A stretch of DNA of 64,000 nt from Advenella sp. FME57 (GCF_014897675.1 NZ_JABUXU010000016.1:49464-113463), one strand, 5' to 3'. Shown: positions 32,327-41,873, counted from the stretch's first letter. Program-made: numbers and translations. The notes: generated from the sequence alone by a model not told the origin.

Positions 32327-33055
32327 TTACCAGGTTTCCATCCACGGACGCAATTGCGTTTCGTGTGTCCAGGCATTACGCGGCTGCTGGTGAATCTGCC
32401 AATACGTTTCGGCAATGCTTTCGGGGTCCACAATGCCTTCCTGGTCTTTTAATGCATAACGCTGCGGGAAGGTTTCGCGAATAAACTGGGTATCGATGGC
32501 GCCGTCGATAATCGGGTGCGCCACGTGAATGCCCTTGGGCCAGAGTTCTCGCGCCATGCTTTGCGCCAACGCCCGCAGGCCGTGCTTGGCGCTGGCAAAG
32601 GCGGCGTAATTGGCCCGTCCCCTTAGGCTTGCTGTTGCCCCCGTGAAAATAATGGTGCCGCGTTCGCGCGGCAACATGGCCTTGGTCACTTCGCGCCCCA
32701 TCAGAAAGCCCGCAAAGCACGCCATTTCCCAGACTTTCGAATAGACTCGGGCAGTGGTATCGGTAATGCTGAATTGAACGTTTGCTCCGATATTGAACAC
32801 CGCTACTTCGATGGGCGCGATCGTGCTTTCGATATGCTGGACCAACTCTATCATCTGATCTTCCTTGCGGGCGTCACTGCCAAAGCCATGCGCCTGGCCG
32901 CCGTCATCGACGATCTGTTTGACCAGCGGCTCCAGCTTGTCGGCATTACGGCGTGTCATGCAGGCGATATAGCCTTCACGCGCAAAACGCCGGGAGATGG
33001 CGCTTCCGGTTGCATCTCCGGCACCCACGACGAGGATTGCTTTTTTTTCGTTCAT
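32327..33055 (-). CDS. SDR-family protein with Phe in place of the catalytic Tyr
   Basis: A 242-residue Rossmann-fold short-chain dehydrogenase. The nucleotide motif is AILVVGAGDATGSAISRRFA, followed by VFNIGANVQFSI (NAG-like strand) and IIFTGATASLRGRANYAAFA. The YxxxK active-site motif reads F-A-S-A-K, so the catalytic Tyr is Phe; the Lys and the Ser region remain. Such variants form a known-looking subgroup with ALAQSMARELWPKGIHVAH downstream. Ordinary hydride transfer with Tyr as acid is unlikely. Probably co-transcribed with the isomerase. Confidence 0.8.
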   Translation of the reverse strand: MNEKKAILVVGAGDATGSAISRRFAREGYIACMTRRNADKLEPLVKQIVDDGGQAHGFGSDARKEDQMIELVQHIESTIAPIEVAVFNIGANVQFSITDTTARVYSKVWEMACFAGFLMGREVTKAMLPRERGTIIFTGATASLRGRANYAAFASAKHGLRALAQSMARELWPKGIHVAHPIIDGAIDTQFIRETFPQRYALKDQEGIVDPESIAETYWQIHQQPRNAWTHETQLRPWMETW

Positions 33056-33352
33056 TGTATTGACTCCTATGGTATTTAGTTATTGATCAATGCCGCAGTT
33101 GCGCCAGTGCACCTATTTCGATCATCATCTATTTCCTGTGCGTCTGGGCTGGGCGCATGAAAGGTCGCACCCGCCACTGTATCCTTCGATCATCTTGATC
33201 GCGCCATGCATAGGTTACTCCCATGGCCATGGTATCTATGGTTTGCTTTAATCATAACCGCCGCTGCCTAATAATTCTTAATCGGCATGTTGATTTTAAG
33301 CAGGACAGTGCTTTTGCGGTGAAAGCATATGCGTCGTGCCGCGAAGCGGCAC

Positions 33353-33389
33353 AAAAAAAGCGCCAAAATTGGTATGATTTTCGGCGCTT
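33353..33389 (-). terminator. Terminator of the LysR gene at 33450
   Basis: Read leftward, AAGCGCC-G-AAAAT pairs with ATTTT-GGCGCTT (one bulge) and is followed by a run of seven T. A second hairpin, GTGCCGC-GAA-GCGGCAC (33336-33352), adjoins it. It lies 60 bases past the LysR stop. The rest of 33056-33449 holds nothing I can identify. Confidence 0.75.
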
Positions 33390-33449
33390 GGGTGCTGGCG
33401 CGGTGCACCAAACACCGTTGGCATTTTCTCTGTATCTGTTGCCTGTCTG

Positions 33450-34370
33450 TCACTGTGTCGACGTATACAAAATTTCTTTAATGAATTTTTCTACAGCGCG
33501 CGAGGCTGCTGTCAATGGATGCTGCCTGGATGTAGCGATCCAGGTGGTTTGCTGCACGCTTGGGCTGCACAAGTGACGAGCGGTTAACTGGTTGTTGCTG
33601 ATGGCTTTGACGTAGGTGCCTGCAGGGGACAGGGTGAGAAGACCGGACGCTAGCATGGCTTCCTGAATCAGCGACGAGGTGCCGGCCTCCAAGGCAATAT
33701 TGAGCGAGATTCCGTGATTGGCCGCAGCACCAAGGATGTGGTCTGTAAGACTATTGGGGCGAGCTGGCATGGCGATTGGAATTGCCTGCAGAACATTAAA
33801 GGGAATATCCTTCTGCCGAAACAAGGGGTGATCGGGCGTGCCTATGACTGATACCTGTCCACGCATGAGCGGGTCGGCATAAACCGGTCGGGCGCCGCCG
33901 TAGCGATTGAACACGCCAATATCAACACGCCCCGAGCTTAGCCATTCCTCGACCTGCCCGCTATAGGCTTCCAGCATTCGCAACCGGATGCCCGGATGCG
34001 TTGATTGCAGACGGCGTACCAGGCTGGATGCCAAATGGCGCGACACCAATGGAATGACACCAACCGTGACGTCTCCTGATAATTGAGCCCGGGTATCAGA
34101 CACCAGAGCATCAAAAGCTTCCAGTTCGGCTATCAGGGATTGAACGCGCGGCATGATGCGTTGCCCAAAATCGGTCAACGCGACGCCACGACCGTGGCGA
34201 TGAAAGAGTTTTTGGCCTAAACGGCTCTCCAGACCGGCCACCCGTCTGCTCAATTGGGATTGCGAGACGCCCATCGAAATGGCGGCACGCAAGAAACTAC
34301 CATGGCTGGCTACCCGGATAGCGGCTTTCAAGCCTGCAACTGCGATGGAGGAGTCGACTGTATCGGCCAT
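33450..34370 (-). CDS. LysR-type transcriptional regulator
   Basis: A 306-residue LysR protein starting at ATG 34370 (an extension to 34424 is possible but overlaps the control region). The helix-turn-helix is AIRVASHGSFLRAAISMGVS then QSQLSRRVAGLESRLGQKLF, followed by a complete effector domain. It is divergent from the CoA-transferase/Bug/AcuI cassette at 34512 and should regulate it. TTCAT-CATAT-ATGAA near 34450 in the gap resembles a LysR box. Confidence 0.85.
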   Translation of the reverse strand: MADTVDSSIAVAGLKAAIRVASHGSFLRAAISMGVSQSQLSRRVAGLESRLGQKLFHRHGRGVALTDFGQRIMPRVQSLIAELEAFDALVSDTRAQLSGDVTVGVIPLVSRHLASSLVRRLQSTHPGIRLRMLEAYSGQVEEWLSSGRVDIGVFNRYGGARPVYADPLMRGQVSVIGTPDHPLFRQKDIPFNVLQAIPIAMPARPNSLTDHILGAAANHGISLNIALEAGTSSLIQEAMLASGLLTLSPAGTYVKAISNNQLTARHLCSPSVQQTTWIATSRQHPLTAASRAVEKFIKEILYTSTQ

Positions 34371-34511
34371 ATCGGGCTGTTTTTCCTGTTTGTTTTGGGC
34401 TTCGGTCAGAATTGCATAAATCACATATCTGATATCCCGAAACTACGCATTCATCATATATGAAAGGCCCTAGAATCGTCTACAGATTACAACTTCCAGG
34501 GAACAAGCATT

Positions 34512-35720
34512 TTGACTTCTGACAACGCTCACGGCCCGCTAAATGGTCTACGTATTCTTGATTTGTCGACGGTTATAGCAGGGCCATATGCGTCGACGTT
34601 GCTGGCAGACTTGGGGGCAGAAGTCCTTAAGGTGGAATTGCCCGGCATAGGCGACGGCCTGCGCGCCTTGGCGCCGCACAAGAATGGCGTTCCCCTTTGG
34701 TGGAAAGTGACGAATCGCAACAAGCGCGGTATAACGCTTGATCTGCGCAAGGCGGGCGCGAAAACCGTGCTGGAACGACTTTTGCCAGAATTCGATGTGA
34801 TCGTCGAAAACTTCAGGCCTGATACCCTGGACCGCTGGGGTATCACCAGGGACTGGATGCATGGTATTAACCGACGTCTCATCATCTTGCGTGTAACAGG
34901 CTTTGGGCAGACAGGTCCGTATCGTAACCGTCCTGGTTTCGCGCGCGTTTTCGAATCAATGAGCGGTTTTACCCGCATGTGCGGCGAAGAGGGGGGCAGT
35001 CCAATGCATCTGGGCTATCCCGTCTCGGACGCGGTGGGTGGTTTGTTTGGCGCGATCGGTATCCTGGCTGAACTCAGTCGGCTGCGCGCGCAACCGGATA
35101 GCAATGGGCAGGAAATCGATGTCTCCGTTACCGAAGCCATGTTACGGACCCTGGATTTTCTCGCCATCGAATATGACCAGTTGGGAGCAACGCGGGTCGG
35201 TTCGGGCAATTTGAGTCAGTACGCGGCGCCCGGCAATATTTATCGCACTCAGGATGGCAAATGGGCGTCCATTGCGGCATCCACCCAAAGCATTTACGAG
35301 CGGCTATGCCATGCCCTGGATCTGCAGGCTTTGTTGGAGGATCCCCGCTTCGTAGACAATCCCACGCGTGTCATTCATCGAGAGGTGCTGGATGGCATGC
35401 TTTCCGAGCGCATCGCTAGCCTGACACTTCAGCAGTTGCAGCAACGGCTGGATCGCGCACATGTCGGGTTTTCGCCAATTTACGATGCCTCGGATGTCAT
35501 GGCTGACCCGCATTTTCAGGCACGCGAAGCCATCGTTACTGTAGTTGACGACGAGCTGGGGCCCGTGCGTATGCAGTGTGTTGTACCGCGCTTTTCCGAA
35601 ACGCCAGGGAAGGTTCACAGCACGGGGCCTGGTATCGGCCAGGATAACGAGGCCGTGTATGCCTCGTTGGGTTTTAACGATCAGGAAATTGAAGAAATGC
35701 GCCATCAGGGCGTGATATAG
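34512..35720 (+). CDS. CaiB/BaiF family (class III) CoA-transferase
   Basis: A 402-residue class III CoA-transferase. GLRILDLSTVIAGPYASTLL and DLGAEVLKVELPGIGDGLRA open it, followed by WKVTNRNKRGITLDLRKAG, LIILRVTGFGQTGPYRNRPG, and a C-terminal PGIGQDNEAVYASLGF. It starts with TTG at 34512 with AGGGA about ten bases upstream; no ATG is suitably placed. It probably activates the acid brought in by the Bug protein encoded next. Only moderately similar to the class III protein at 14057; not a recent duplicate. Confidence 0.86.
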   Translation: MTSDNAHGPLNGLRILDLSTVIAGPYASTLLADLGAEVLKVELPGIGDGLRALAPHKNGVPLWWKVTNRNKRGITLDLRKAGAKTVLERLLPEFDVIVENFRPDTLDRWGITRDWMHGINRRLIILRVTGFGQTGPYRNRPGFARVFESMSGFTRMCGEEGGSPMHLGYPVSDAVGGLFGAIGILAELSRLRAQPDSNGQEIDVSVTEAMLRTLDFLAIEYDQLGATRVGSGNLSQYAAPGNIYRTQDGKWASIAASTQSIYERLCHALDLQALLEDPRFVDNPTRVIHREVLDGMLSERIASLTLQQLQQRLDRAHVGFSPIYDASDVMADPHFQAREAIVTVVDDELGPVRMQCVVPRFSETPGKVHSTGPGIGQDNEAVYASLGFNDQEIEEMRHQGVI

Positions 35721-35769
35721 ACGGCAGCAGAACGAGGTCAGGTCTAACAACAACTGAAGGAGACTAGTG

Positions 35770-36723
35770 ATGAAAAGGCTGATTTTTTGCCTATTGATGG
35801 CGATGGCGGCTTCAATCGCCCAGGCACAAAGCGATAAGGTAAACAGGATTATTGTTGGGTTTCCTCCAGGGCAGGCGACAGACCAGGTTGCACGCCTGCT
35901 TGCGCAGGAACTGTCACGCGAACTGCAGGAAAATTTCATCGTGGAGAATCGACCAGGCCAAGGCGGCAGCGTGGCCCTGGCGGCGCTCAAACGCAGTGAA
36001 CCAGATGGTAGCACCATGGTACTGGCAGCGCTGGCTTCTCTCGTGGTCAATCCCCATCTTTATAAAAATGTGGGCTATGCGACACTCAGTGATTTCGAAC
36101 CTGTTGCGTTAGTGGCGGATCTCCCCATGCTGTTGGTGGTCAATCCCAAATTGCCCGCACATTCCTATCAGGAACTGGTCAACTATGTGAAAGACCACCC
36201 GGGTAAACTGAACTATGCATCGTCTGGGAACGGCACGCTGTCGCATTTGGGAATGGAAGAACTTAAGCAGCATACAGGGATGAAAATCGCGCATATACCC
36301 TATTCCGGCAGTGCTCGCTCGATGGCAGACGTGGTCGGCGGCGGGGTTCAGGCAGCCATCGATACTGTAGCCGTTACCCAAACACAGATACGCGCCGGCA
36401 ATTTACGGCTTTTGGCGACGACTTACTCTGAAAGGTTGCCGGCCTTTCCGGACATACCGACAATCGCCGAACTGGGTGTGAAGGACTTCAGGCTCAGTGC
36501 ATGGCTTGGCCTGATGATGCCTAAGGGCGTGCCGCAGGATCGCGTGGCCAGGCTGAACAATGCAGCAATGAAGGTAATACAGTCAGAAGCGGTGCGCAAC
36601 AAGTACGCCGCGTTAGGCGCAGTGCCGCGCACGATGCCAACCCCGGAGTTTCGCCGATTCATGGCAGCGGAATACGAACGCTGGGGAAAGGGCGTGCATC
36701 AGGCAGCTTTGACAGTTGACTAG
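35770..36723 (+). CDS. Bug/TctC-family periplasmic solute-binding protein
   Basis: A 317-residue receptor with signal peptide (about 1-19, LLMAMAASIAQA|QSDK). Family motifs: IIVGFPPGQATDQVARLLAQ, IVENRPGQGGSVALAALKRS, NYASSGNGTLSHLGMEELKQ and HIPYSGSARSMADVVGGGVQ. The ATG at 35770 has GGAG nearby; the GTG one codon before is less likely. It lies between a CoA-transferase and an acryloyl-CoA-reductase-like gene, so a short or unsaturated carboxylate is a fair guess. No membrane components are present. Confidence 0.87.
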   Translation: MKRLIFCLLMAMAASIAQAQSDKVNRIIVGFPPGQATDQVARLLAQELSRELQENFIVENRPGQGGSVALAALKRSEPDGSTMVLAALASLVVNPHLYKNVGYATLSDFEPVALVADLPMLLVVNPKLPAHSYQELVNYVKDHPGKLNYASSGNGTLSHLGMEELKQHTGMKIAHIPYSGSARSMADVVGGGVQAAIDTVAVTQTQIRAGNLRLLATTYSERLPAFPDIPTIAELGVKDFRLSAWLGLMMPKGVPQDRVARLNNAAMKVIQSEAVRNKYAALGAVPRTMPTPEFRRFMAAEYERWGKGVHQAALTVD

Positions 36724-36812
36724 GAGTGCAGCAGCATGGGCACAAGCTTAAAACCGAGCGCGTGGCGACGGTCAACGACACAAGGTTAAATCGTAATATC
36801 ACAGGAGCGAAA

Positions 36813-37799
36813 ATGTTTAACGCATTGGTAATAGATAAGGACGAAAAGGGGTATCGAATTGTCCAGACCCGACTGGACACTGCACAACTGCCCGAAGGCG
36901 ACGTCCTGATCGACGTTCAGCATTCCACGTTAAATTACAAGGACGCCCTGGCCATCACCGGTAAGGGGCCGGTTGTCCGTCAATTCCCTATGATTCCGGG
37001 CATAGACTTGTCCGGCACCGTGCGGGAAAGTAGACATCTCGATTTCAAGGCAGGCGATACCGTCATTATGAATGGATGGGGCGTGGGCGAGACGCATTGG
37101 GGCGGGATGGCACAGAAGGCGAAAGTGCAAGGCGAGTGGTTGATCCGGCGGCCAGATGCCATAACATCCGAGCAGGCGATGGCTATCGGCACGGCGGGCT
37201 ATACCGCCATGCTTTGCGTTATGGCGCTGCAAAAACATGGCCTTGAGGCCGGCGACGGCGACATCCTGGTTACTGGAGCAGCGGGCGGTGTCGGCAGTGT
37301 GGCGGTGGCGTTACTGAGCACGCTCGGCTACCGTGTCGTGGCATCTACCGGCCGGCCCGAAGAGGCGGATTACCTCAAGCGTCTGGGCGCCGCAGAGATT
37401 ATTGACCGCAATATACTGAGCGCGCCCGGCAAACCGCTGGCCAAGGAGCGCTGGGCGGGCGTCGTCGATAGTGTGGGCAGTCATACGCTTGTCAACGTCT
37501 GCGCGGGCACGCGATATGGCGGCATCGTGGCTGCTTGCGGCTTGGCGCAAGGCATGGATTTTCCGGCCACTGTAGCACCGTTCATTTTGCGTGGCATTAC
37601 CCTGGCAGGCATTGACAGTGTGTATTGTCCTCGCAAACATCGCCAGTTTGCCTGGGATTCAATTGCTCGCGATCTCGATCCTGCCAAACTTGCGGTGATC
37701 GGCCAGAAAATCATATCGCTGGAGCAGACAGTTGCATTGGCCAGTGAATTATTAGCTGGAAAAGTACGGGGCCGCGTGGTGGTGGATGTGAATCGCTGA
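36813..37799 (+). CDS. acuI: YhdH/AcuI-family NADPH:quinone oxidoreductase-like enzyme, probable acryloyl-CoA reductase
   Basis: A 328-residue MDR-superfamily reductase of the YhdH/YhfP group, whose AcuI members reduce acryloyl-CoA to propionyl-CoA with NADPH. NYKDALAITGKGPVVRQFPM, PGIDLSGTV and GWGVGETHWGGMAQKA are strongly typical; nucleotide-binding ILVTGAAGGVGSVAVALLST is near residue 150. AGGAG lies before the ATG at 36813. The downstream Gly-rich end GKVRGRVVVDV is complete. Behind a CoA-transferase it would finish conversion of an acid to a saturated acyl-CoA. The symbol is by subfamily; acryloyl-CoA specificity is not proven. Confidence 0.8.
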   Translation: MFNALVIDKDEKGYRIVQTRLDTAQLPEGDVLIDVQHSTLNYKDALAITGKGPVVRQFPMIPGIDLSGTVRESRHLDFKAGDTVIMNGWGVGETHWGGMAQKAKVQGEWLIRRPDAITSEQAMAIGTAGYTAMLCVMALQKHGLEAGDGDILVTGAAGGVGSVAVALLSTLGYRVVASTGRPEEADYLKRLGAAEIIDRNILSAPGKPLAKERWAGVVDSVGSHTLVNVCAGTRYGGIVAACGLAQGMDFPATVAPFILRGITLAGIDSVYCPRKHRQFAWDSIARDLDPAKLAVIGQKIISLEQTVALASELLAGKVRGRVVVDVNR

Positions 37800-38009
<210 letters not shown>

Positions 38010-38522
38010 CAGATCGTCAAGCCTGTAGTAGAAGCGGTCGCGATGTCTTGACAAATGCGCATACTTTTTATATGACGGTGCGGGGGGCCAGCAAGTTTAG
38101 ATCGCTGGCATGTCTGCCTACAAATTGGTCGTAGTGAATTCTCGGAAAATGTTCACGGTTACAATATTTTATTCATATTTTTGCCGTTATCTGAAAATTT
38201 TATTCACACATAGGGCAGATGTCTGCGTCCCATTAGTACTTCGTGCTTGGTTAGTATAGACGTTAAGACTTATTACCCAGAAAGCTTGGGGCTTTTGGCT
38301 TGTTTACAGCATATCCAAGTCTTTTGAAAGGCTCATTGCGAAAAAAGATTGAATACATATTAGCAAGCATGGTATCCCCCCCTACGGACGGAAGTTCCCG
38401 TCCAAAAAGAAGAGAACCGCTTGGTGGTCTGAGCTGCCACGGTGGACTGAAATCGAGAGCATAGGTGCCTCGGTATGTTTGTGATGTCCCTGTTTCAGAA
38501 GAGCGAAGATCGATCGACTTTA
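38010..38522. other. Intergenic stretch without recognised gene
   Basis: Between the thioredoxin reductase fragment and the LysR gene lie 513 bases of lower GC. A leftward frame at 38263-38565 would encode 100 residues (with LPSVGGDTMLANMYSIFFRN) but overlaps the LysR end by 43 bases and resembles nothing I know. No clear promoter, terminator or repeat was seen. The composition change suggests the left edge of an acquired block reaching to about 41.4 kb. Confidence 0.4.
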
Positions 38523-39419
38523 TTAAAGCAATGTAGCTACTTCGGCGACGAGCGATCTTAGCCACCGATGTGCAGGGTCATTGCGATAGCGGACATGCCA
38601 CGCCATTTCTAGTGGAAAGGTCCCAAGATCAACCGGGGCGGGGATGACTTTTAATCTCTGATCTCGCTCTAGCTTGCGACAAATCAGACTGGGCAATGTT
38701 GCGCAGTAATCAGTGACCGCAATCATCTCTGGTACGGTGAGAAAATGAGTAACTGAAATGGCAACCTCACGCTTCAAATTATGCCTCTCCAGAGCCTGAA
38801 AAAGGCCCACTCGTAGGCGGCCAGAAGGCAACACGTTTACGTGTTTGAGACTTTCGTATTGCTGCCGAGAAATACTGGTTCCAATGCTTGGATGATCTGC
38901 GCGAACAACGCAGGAAAGACTTTCATCCATGAGATGCTGGACAATGAGATTGTCTGGTGGATCGACAATTCGTCCGAGAACCATAGCGGTGTTGCCGGAG
39001 ATGGCTCCGGTTTCAGACAGATCGTTGCCGAAGTTCGTAAAGCGTAGTTTGATACCAGGCGCTAGATCGCGGAGCTTCGCGACAAGTGCCGGCATCAGCG
39101 TGAGCTCCGCATAGCTATTAGGTGCTAGGGTGAATTGCCGGTCGGCGTCTGCGGGCCGAAATTGTTGCTGATTGACAATCAGATTATCCAATTGAGCGAG
39201 CGCCGCTTCCATCTGCGGGGCGATCTCTTCGGCAAGCGGCGTAGGCCTTATGCCGTACCGTTCTCGAATGAATAGCGGGTCTCGAAGCATATCACGCAGG
39301 CGATTTAGAGAATTGGAAAGTGCCGGCTGAGTAATACCCAATCGCACGGCAGCTCTCGTTACGCTTCGCTCTTCCATTAGTGCCATGAATACGGGCAACA
39401 AGTTCAAATCGTATTTCAT
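38523..39419 (-). CDS. LysR-type transcriptional regulator (NodD/NahR/LinR-like)
   Basis: A 298-residue LysR protein whose MKYDLNLLPVFMALMEERSV start and TRAAVRLGITQPALSNSLNR helix-turn-helix resemble the NodD/NahR/SyrM subgroup. The effector domain has QFRPADADRQFTLAPNSYAE and ETGAISGNTAMVLGRIVD. ATG 39419 is preferred to an upstream in-frame ATG because the protein then begins at the family's usual place. It is divergent from the PfpI-like gene at 39581 and probably regulates it and the hydrolase. Codon use is less GC-rich than its neighbours. Confidence 0.85.
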   Translation of the reverse strand: MKYDLNLLPVFMALMEERSVTRAAVRLGITQPALSNSLNRLRDMLRDPLFIRERYGIRPTPLAEEIAPQMEAALAQLDNLIVNQQQFRPADADRQFTLAPNSYAELTLMPALVAKLRDLAPGIKLRFTNFGNDLSETGAISGNTAMVLGRIVDPPDNLIVQHLMDESLSCVVRADHPSIGTSISRQQYESLKHVNVLPSGRLRVGLFQALERHNLKREVAISVTHFLTVPEMIAVTDYCATLPSLICRKLERDQRLKVIPAPVDLGTFPLEMAWHVRYRNDPAHRWLRSLVAEVATLL

Positions 39420-39580
39420 GCAGTTATTATCACAAATCAATATCTAAAATAAAAGAAATAAATTTCTGAAATATGTGCAGAGGTGTCATCATTCACTCGT
39501 CGAGCAACACAACGGCTTTAATGAAAAATATATTCCGAAAGTAACGGCTTATCCAAATATATCTCATAAGGATCAAAACG

Positions 39581-40273
39581 ATGAAAGTTCTCCTAGTACT
39601 CACCTCACACGACACTCTCGGCGATACCGGCAAGAAAACGGGCTTCTGGCTCGAAGAACTGGCCGCACCTTACTACGTATTCAAAGAGGCTGGTGCTGAT
39701 ATCACCCTTGCGTCTCCCAAGGGCGGCCAGCCGCCTCTTGACCCAAAGAGTGACGAGCCGGCGTTTCAGACTGAGTCGACGCGGCGTTTCAGCGCTGACG
39801 AAGCTGCCAAGGCGCAGCTGGCTCAAACCGTCCGACTGGAAACCGTCGACCAGAAGGACTTCGACACAGTCTTCTATGCAGGCGGTCATGGGCCAATGTG
39901 GGATCTCGCTGAAGACTCACATTCGATCAAATTGATCGAATCCTTTATTGCTGCGGGCAAGACCATTTGTTTGGTTTGCCATGCGCCGGGCTCCTTGCAT
40001 CGTGTTAAAAACGCTGACGGATCGCCATTCGTTCAAGGCCGGCATCTCACCGGCTTCACCAACCGAGAGGAAGAATCTGTTGGTCTAGCACAGGTTGTGC
40101 CATTCCTTGTTGAGGATGAGCTCGTTAATCTCGGAGCAATCTTTTCCAGGGTCAAGGATTGGGGCGCTCACACAGTGCTCGACGGTCAGCTTCTCACCGG
40201 CCAAAATCCAGGATCATCGGTCGAAGCGGCGCAGACTTTGATCGCCGTCCTGGCTAAAAATAAAGACGAATGA
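39581..40273 (+). CDS. DJ-1/PfpI-family (Hsp31-like) type 1 glutamine amidotransferase-domain protein
   Basis: A 230-residue protein with the Hsp31/HchA-like alpha/beta fold. VLLVLTSHDTLGDTGKKTGF, LEELAAPYYVFKEAGADITL, ASPKGGQPPLDPKSDEP, FYAGGHGPMWDLAEDSHS and the nucleophile motif TICLVCHAPGSLHRVKNADG (Cys about residue 131, His next to it) identify it. Relatives act as glyoxalase III, chaperones or stress-response enzymes. AAGGATC lies nine bases before the ATG. It is divergent from a LysR gene and 260 bases before a hydrolase gene that probably shares its control. Confidence 0.86.
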   Translation: MKVLLVLTSHDTLGDTGKKTGFWLEELAAPYYVFKEAGADITLASPKGGQPPLDPKSDEPAFQTESTRRFSADEAAKAQLAQTVRLETVDQKDFDTVFYAGGHGPMWDLAEDSHSIKLIESFIAAGKTICLVCHAPGSLHRVKNADGSPFVQGRHLTGFTNREEESVGLAQVVPFLVEDELVNLGAIFSRVKDWGAHTVLDGQLLTGQNPGSSVEAAQTLIAVLAKNKDE

Positions 40274-40535
40274 TCAAACTGAGGCTCTTCACACCGCTCG
40301 CTGATGTTTAAATTAGTGTTTTCGAGTGCTGAGCTGGTATCGAACCATCCACTGCATGTGCCTAAACGAGCCTTGCTCGATTACAGTCATCGGCTCGTCT
40401 GGGTACCTATTGTTCTTAGTTCGTCAGCGCGCGACCAAGGTGTGTTTCGTTAGACCCTACCTTCAAGATAACCTTCACCTCTGACCAATTCAACGCGGCT
40501 TACTCCGCAATCATTGCAAAAAAGGAGATATCACC

Positions 40536-41363
40536 ATGAGCACGATCACGACCAAGGATGGCACCAACATTTTTTTTAAGGACTGGGGGCCGCGCGATGG
40601 CCAGACCATTGTTTTCGCTCATGGTTGGCCTCTGTCATCGGATGCCTGGGACGCTCAACTTCTCTATTTTGGCAAGTTGGGGTTTCGGGTCATCGCCCAT
40701 GACCGCCGTGGTCATGGGCGGTCCGACCAGCCCTGGGACGGCAATAATATGGACCAGTATGCGGATGATCTGGCCGAATTGATTGAAAAACTGGACTTGA
40801 AGAACGCTGTGCTGATTGGCCATTCAACAGGCGGCGGTGAAATTGCTCATTACATCGGGCGCCATGGCACCAGGCGTGTAGCGAAGGTGGTGCTGGTCGG
40901 CGCGGTTCCTCCACTGATGTTGCAAACTGATGACAATTCAGAAGGAACGCAGCTCGAGGCCTTCGATGGCATCCGCTCGGGCGTGGCAAGCAACCGGTCA
41001 CAGTTCTACTACGATCTGACTCTACCTTTTTACGGCTTTAATCGTGAAGGATCCCAAATCAACGATGGCTTCCGGGAAAGTTTTCGTCTGCAGGGTCTCG
41101 CCGGCGGCATCAAGGGCCAGTACGATTGTATCCACGAATTTTCCGAGGTTGACTACACAGCGGACTTAAGAGCGATCGATAAGCCGACACTCATTGTTCA
41201 CGGTTCCGACGATCAAATCGTGCCAATCGCTGCTTCTGCTCTCAAAGCAGCCAAGATCGTTAAGCACTCAGTGCTGAAGATTTACGAAGGAGGCAGTCAC
41301 GGGCTAACACAGGTGGAAGCCGAACGCTTCAACGCTGATGTTCACGCCTTCATCACCGCTTGA
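40536..41363 (+). CDS. Alpha/beta hydrolase, non-haem chloroperoxidase-like
   Basis: A 275-residue alpha/beta-hydrolase. Oxyanion HG motif in FAHGWPLSSDAWDAQLLYFG, DRRGHGRSDQPWDGNNMDQY, the nucleophile elbow GHSTGGGEIAHYI (Ser about residue 97), a late GSDDQIVPI carrying the acid, and GGSHGLTQVEAERFNAD with catalytic His. This pattern is that of the cofactor-free haloperoxidase/esterase group. AAGGAGATATCACC gives an excellent ribosome-binding site. It follows the PfpI-like gene, in the block with atypical composition. Confidence 0.85.
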   Translation: MSTITTKDGTNIFFKDWGPRDGQTIVFAHGWPLSSDAWDAQLLYFGKLGFRVIAHDRRGHGRSDQPWDGNNMDQYADDLAELIEKLDLKNAVLIGHSTGGGEIAHYIGRHGTRRVAKVVLVGAVPPLMLQTDDNSEGTQLEAFDGIRSGVASNRSQFYYDLTLPFYGFNREGSQINDGFRESFRLQGLAGGIKGQYDCIHEFSEVDYTADLRAIDKPTLIVHGSDDQIVPIAASALKAAKIVKHSVLKIYEGGSHGLTQVEAERFNADVHAFITA

Positions 41364-41490
41364 GGACAACTGGCAGGGTACAGTGTGCTGCACAGTACCC
41401 TGCGGTGGGCCATACGCTGATGCCCAGGCCGCTATCTCCCAGAAACACATGCACAGCGTAAAGATAAACGGCTCGGCATGTGGAACATGG

Positions 41491-41826
41491 TCATTTCTGA
41501 TGGCCGGTTGAGCGCACACTGGCCCCATTTGATGCTTCGTCGGTGTCGATCTGAATACGTAATTTAATTTCTATTTGACTGGGGATGATGTCGGACTTGG
41601 TGGCGTAATAAATGATGGTCAAGACCAGTAACGAGAGAGTAACAATCCAGCCATAAGGCTGAATGAATAAGCAGAGTACGGCAAATAAGAATATAAACAT
41701 TAACGCCCCGTTCCATGCCAATCCTGGAATAAAAAATTTAGGATCTCCGAAAGCGCAAGGCCATAGCCATCTCTCTCTTATAGGTGCGAATAGCCGACTT
41801 GTTCCGGTTTGGTGTCCGAAGCGCAT
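41491..41826 (-). CDS. Small hypothetical membrane protein
   Basis: A 111-residue frame with two adjacent hydrophobic helices (LAWNGALMFIFLFAVLCLFI, then GWIVTLSLLVLTIIYYATKS) after a basic N-terminus containing RLFAPIRERWLWPCAF, and a polar tail. I recognise no family. The start is uncertain: ATG 41826 lacks a Shine-Dalgarno site, while the ATG just before MFIFLF (about 41700) has GGGG upstream and would give 69 residues. Downstream of glmS on the same strand, but beyond its terminator. Confidence 0.4.
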   Translation of the reverse strand: MRFGHQTGTSRLFAPIRERWLWPCAFGDPKFFIPGLAWNGALMFIFLFAVLCLFIQPYGWIVTLSLLVLTIIYYATKSDIIPSQIEIKLRIQIDTDEASNGASVRSTGHQK

Positions 41827-41873
41827 TCGGTTTTGTTGTGAAAGGCTGTCTGAATATTGAGAATGTTGAAACG

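Noticed and set aside
33223..33576. A 117-codon rightward frame
   Set aside because: It runs through two strong hairpins and the antisense of the LysR C-terminus.
38263..38565. A 100-codon leftward frame past the LysR end
   Set aside because: Overlaps the LysR gene, has no clear start site and no recognisable motif; mentioned only in the intergenic note.
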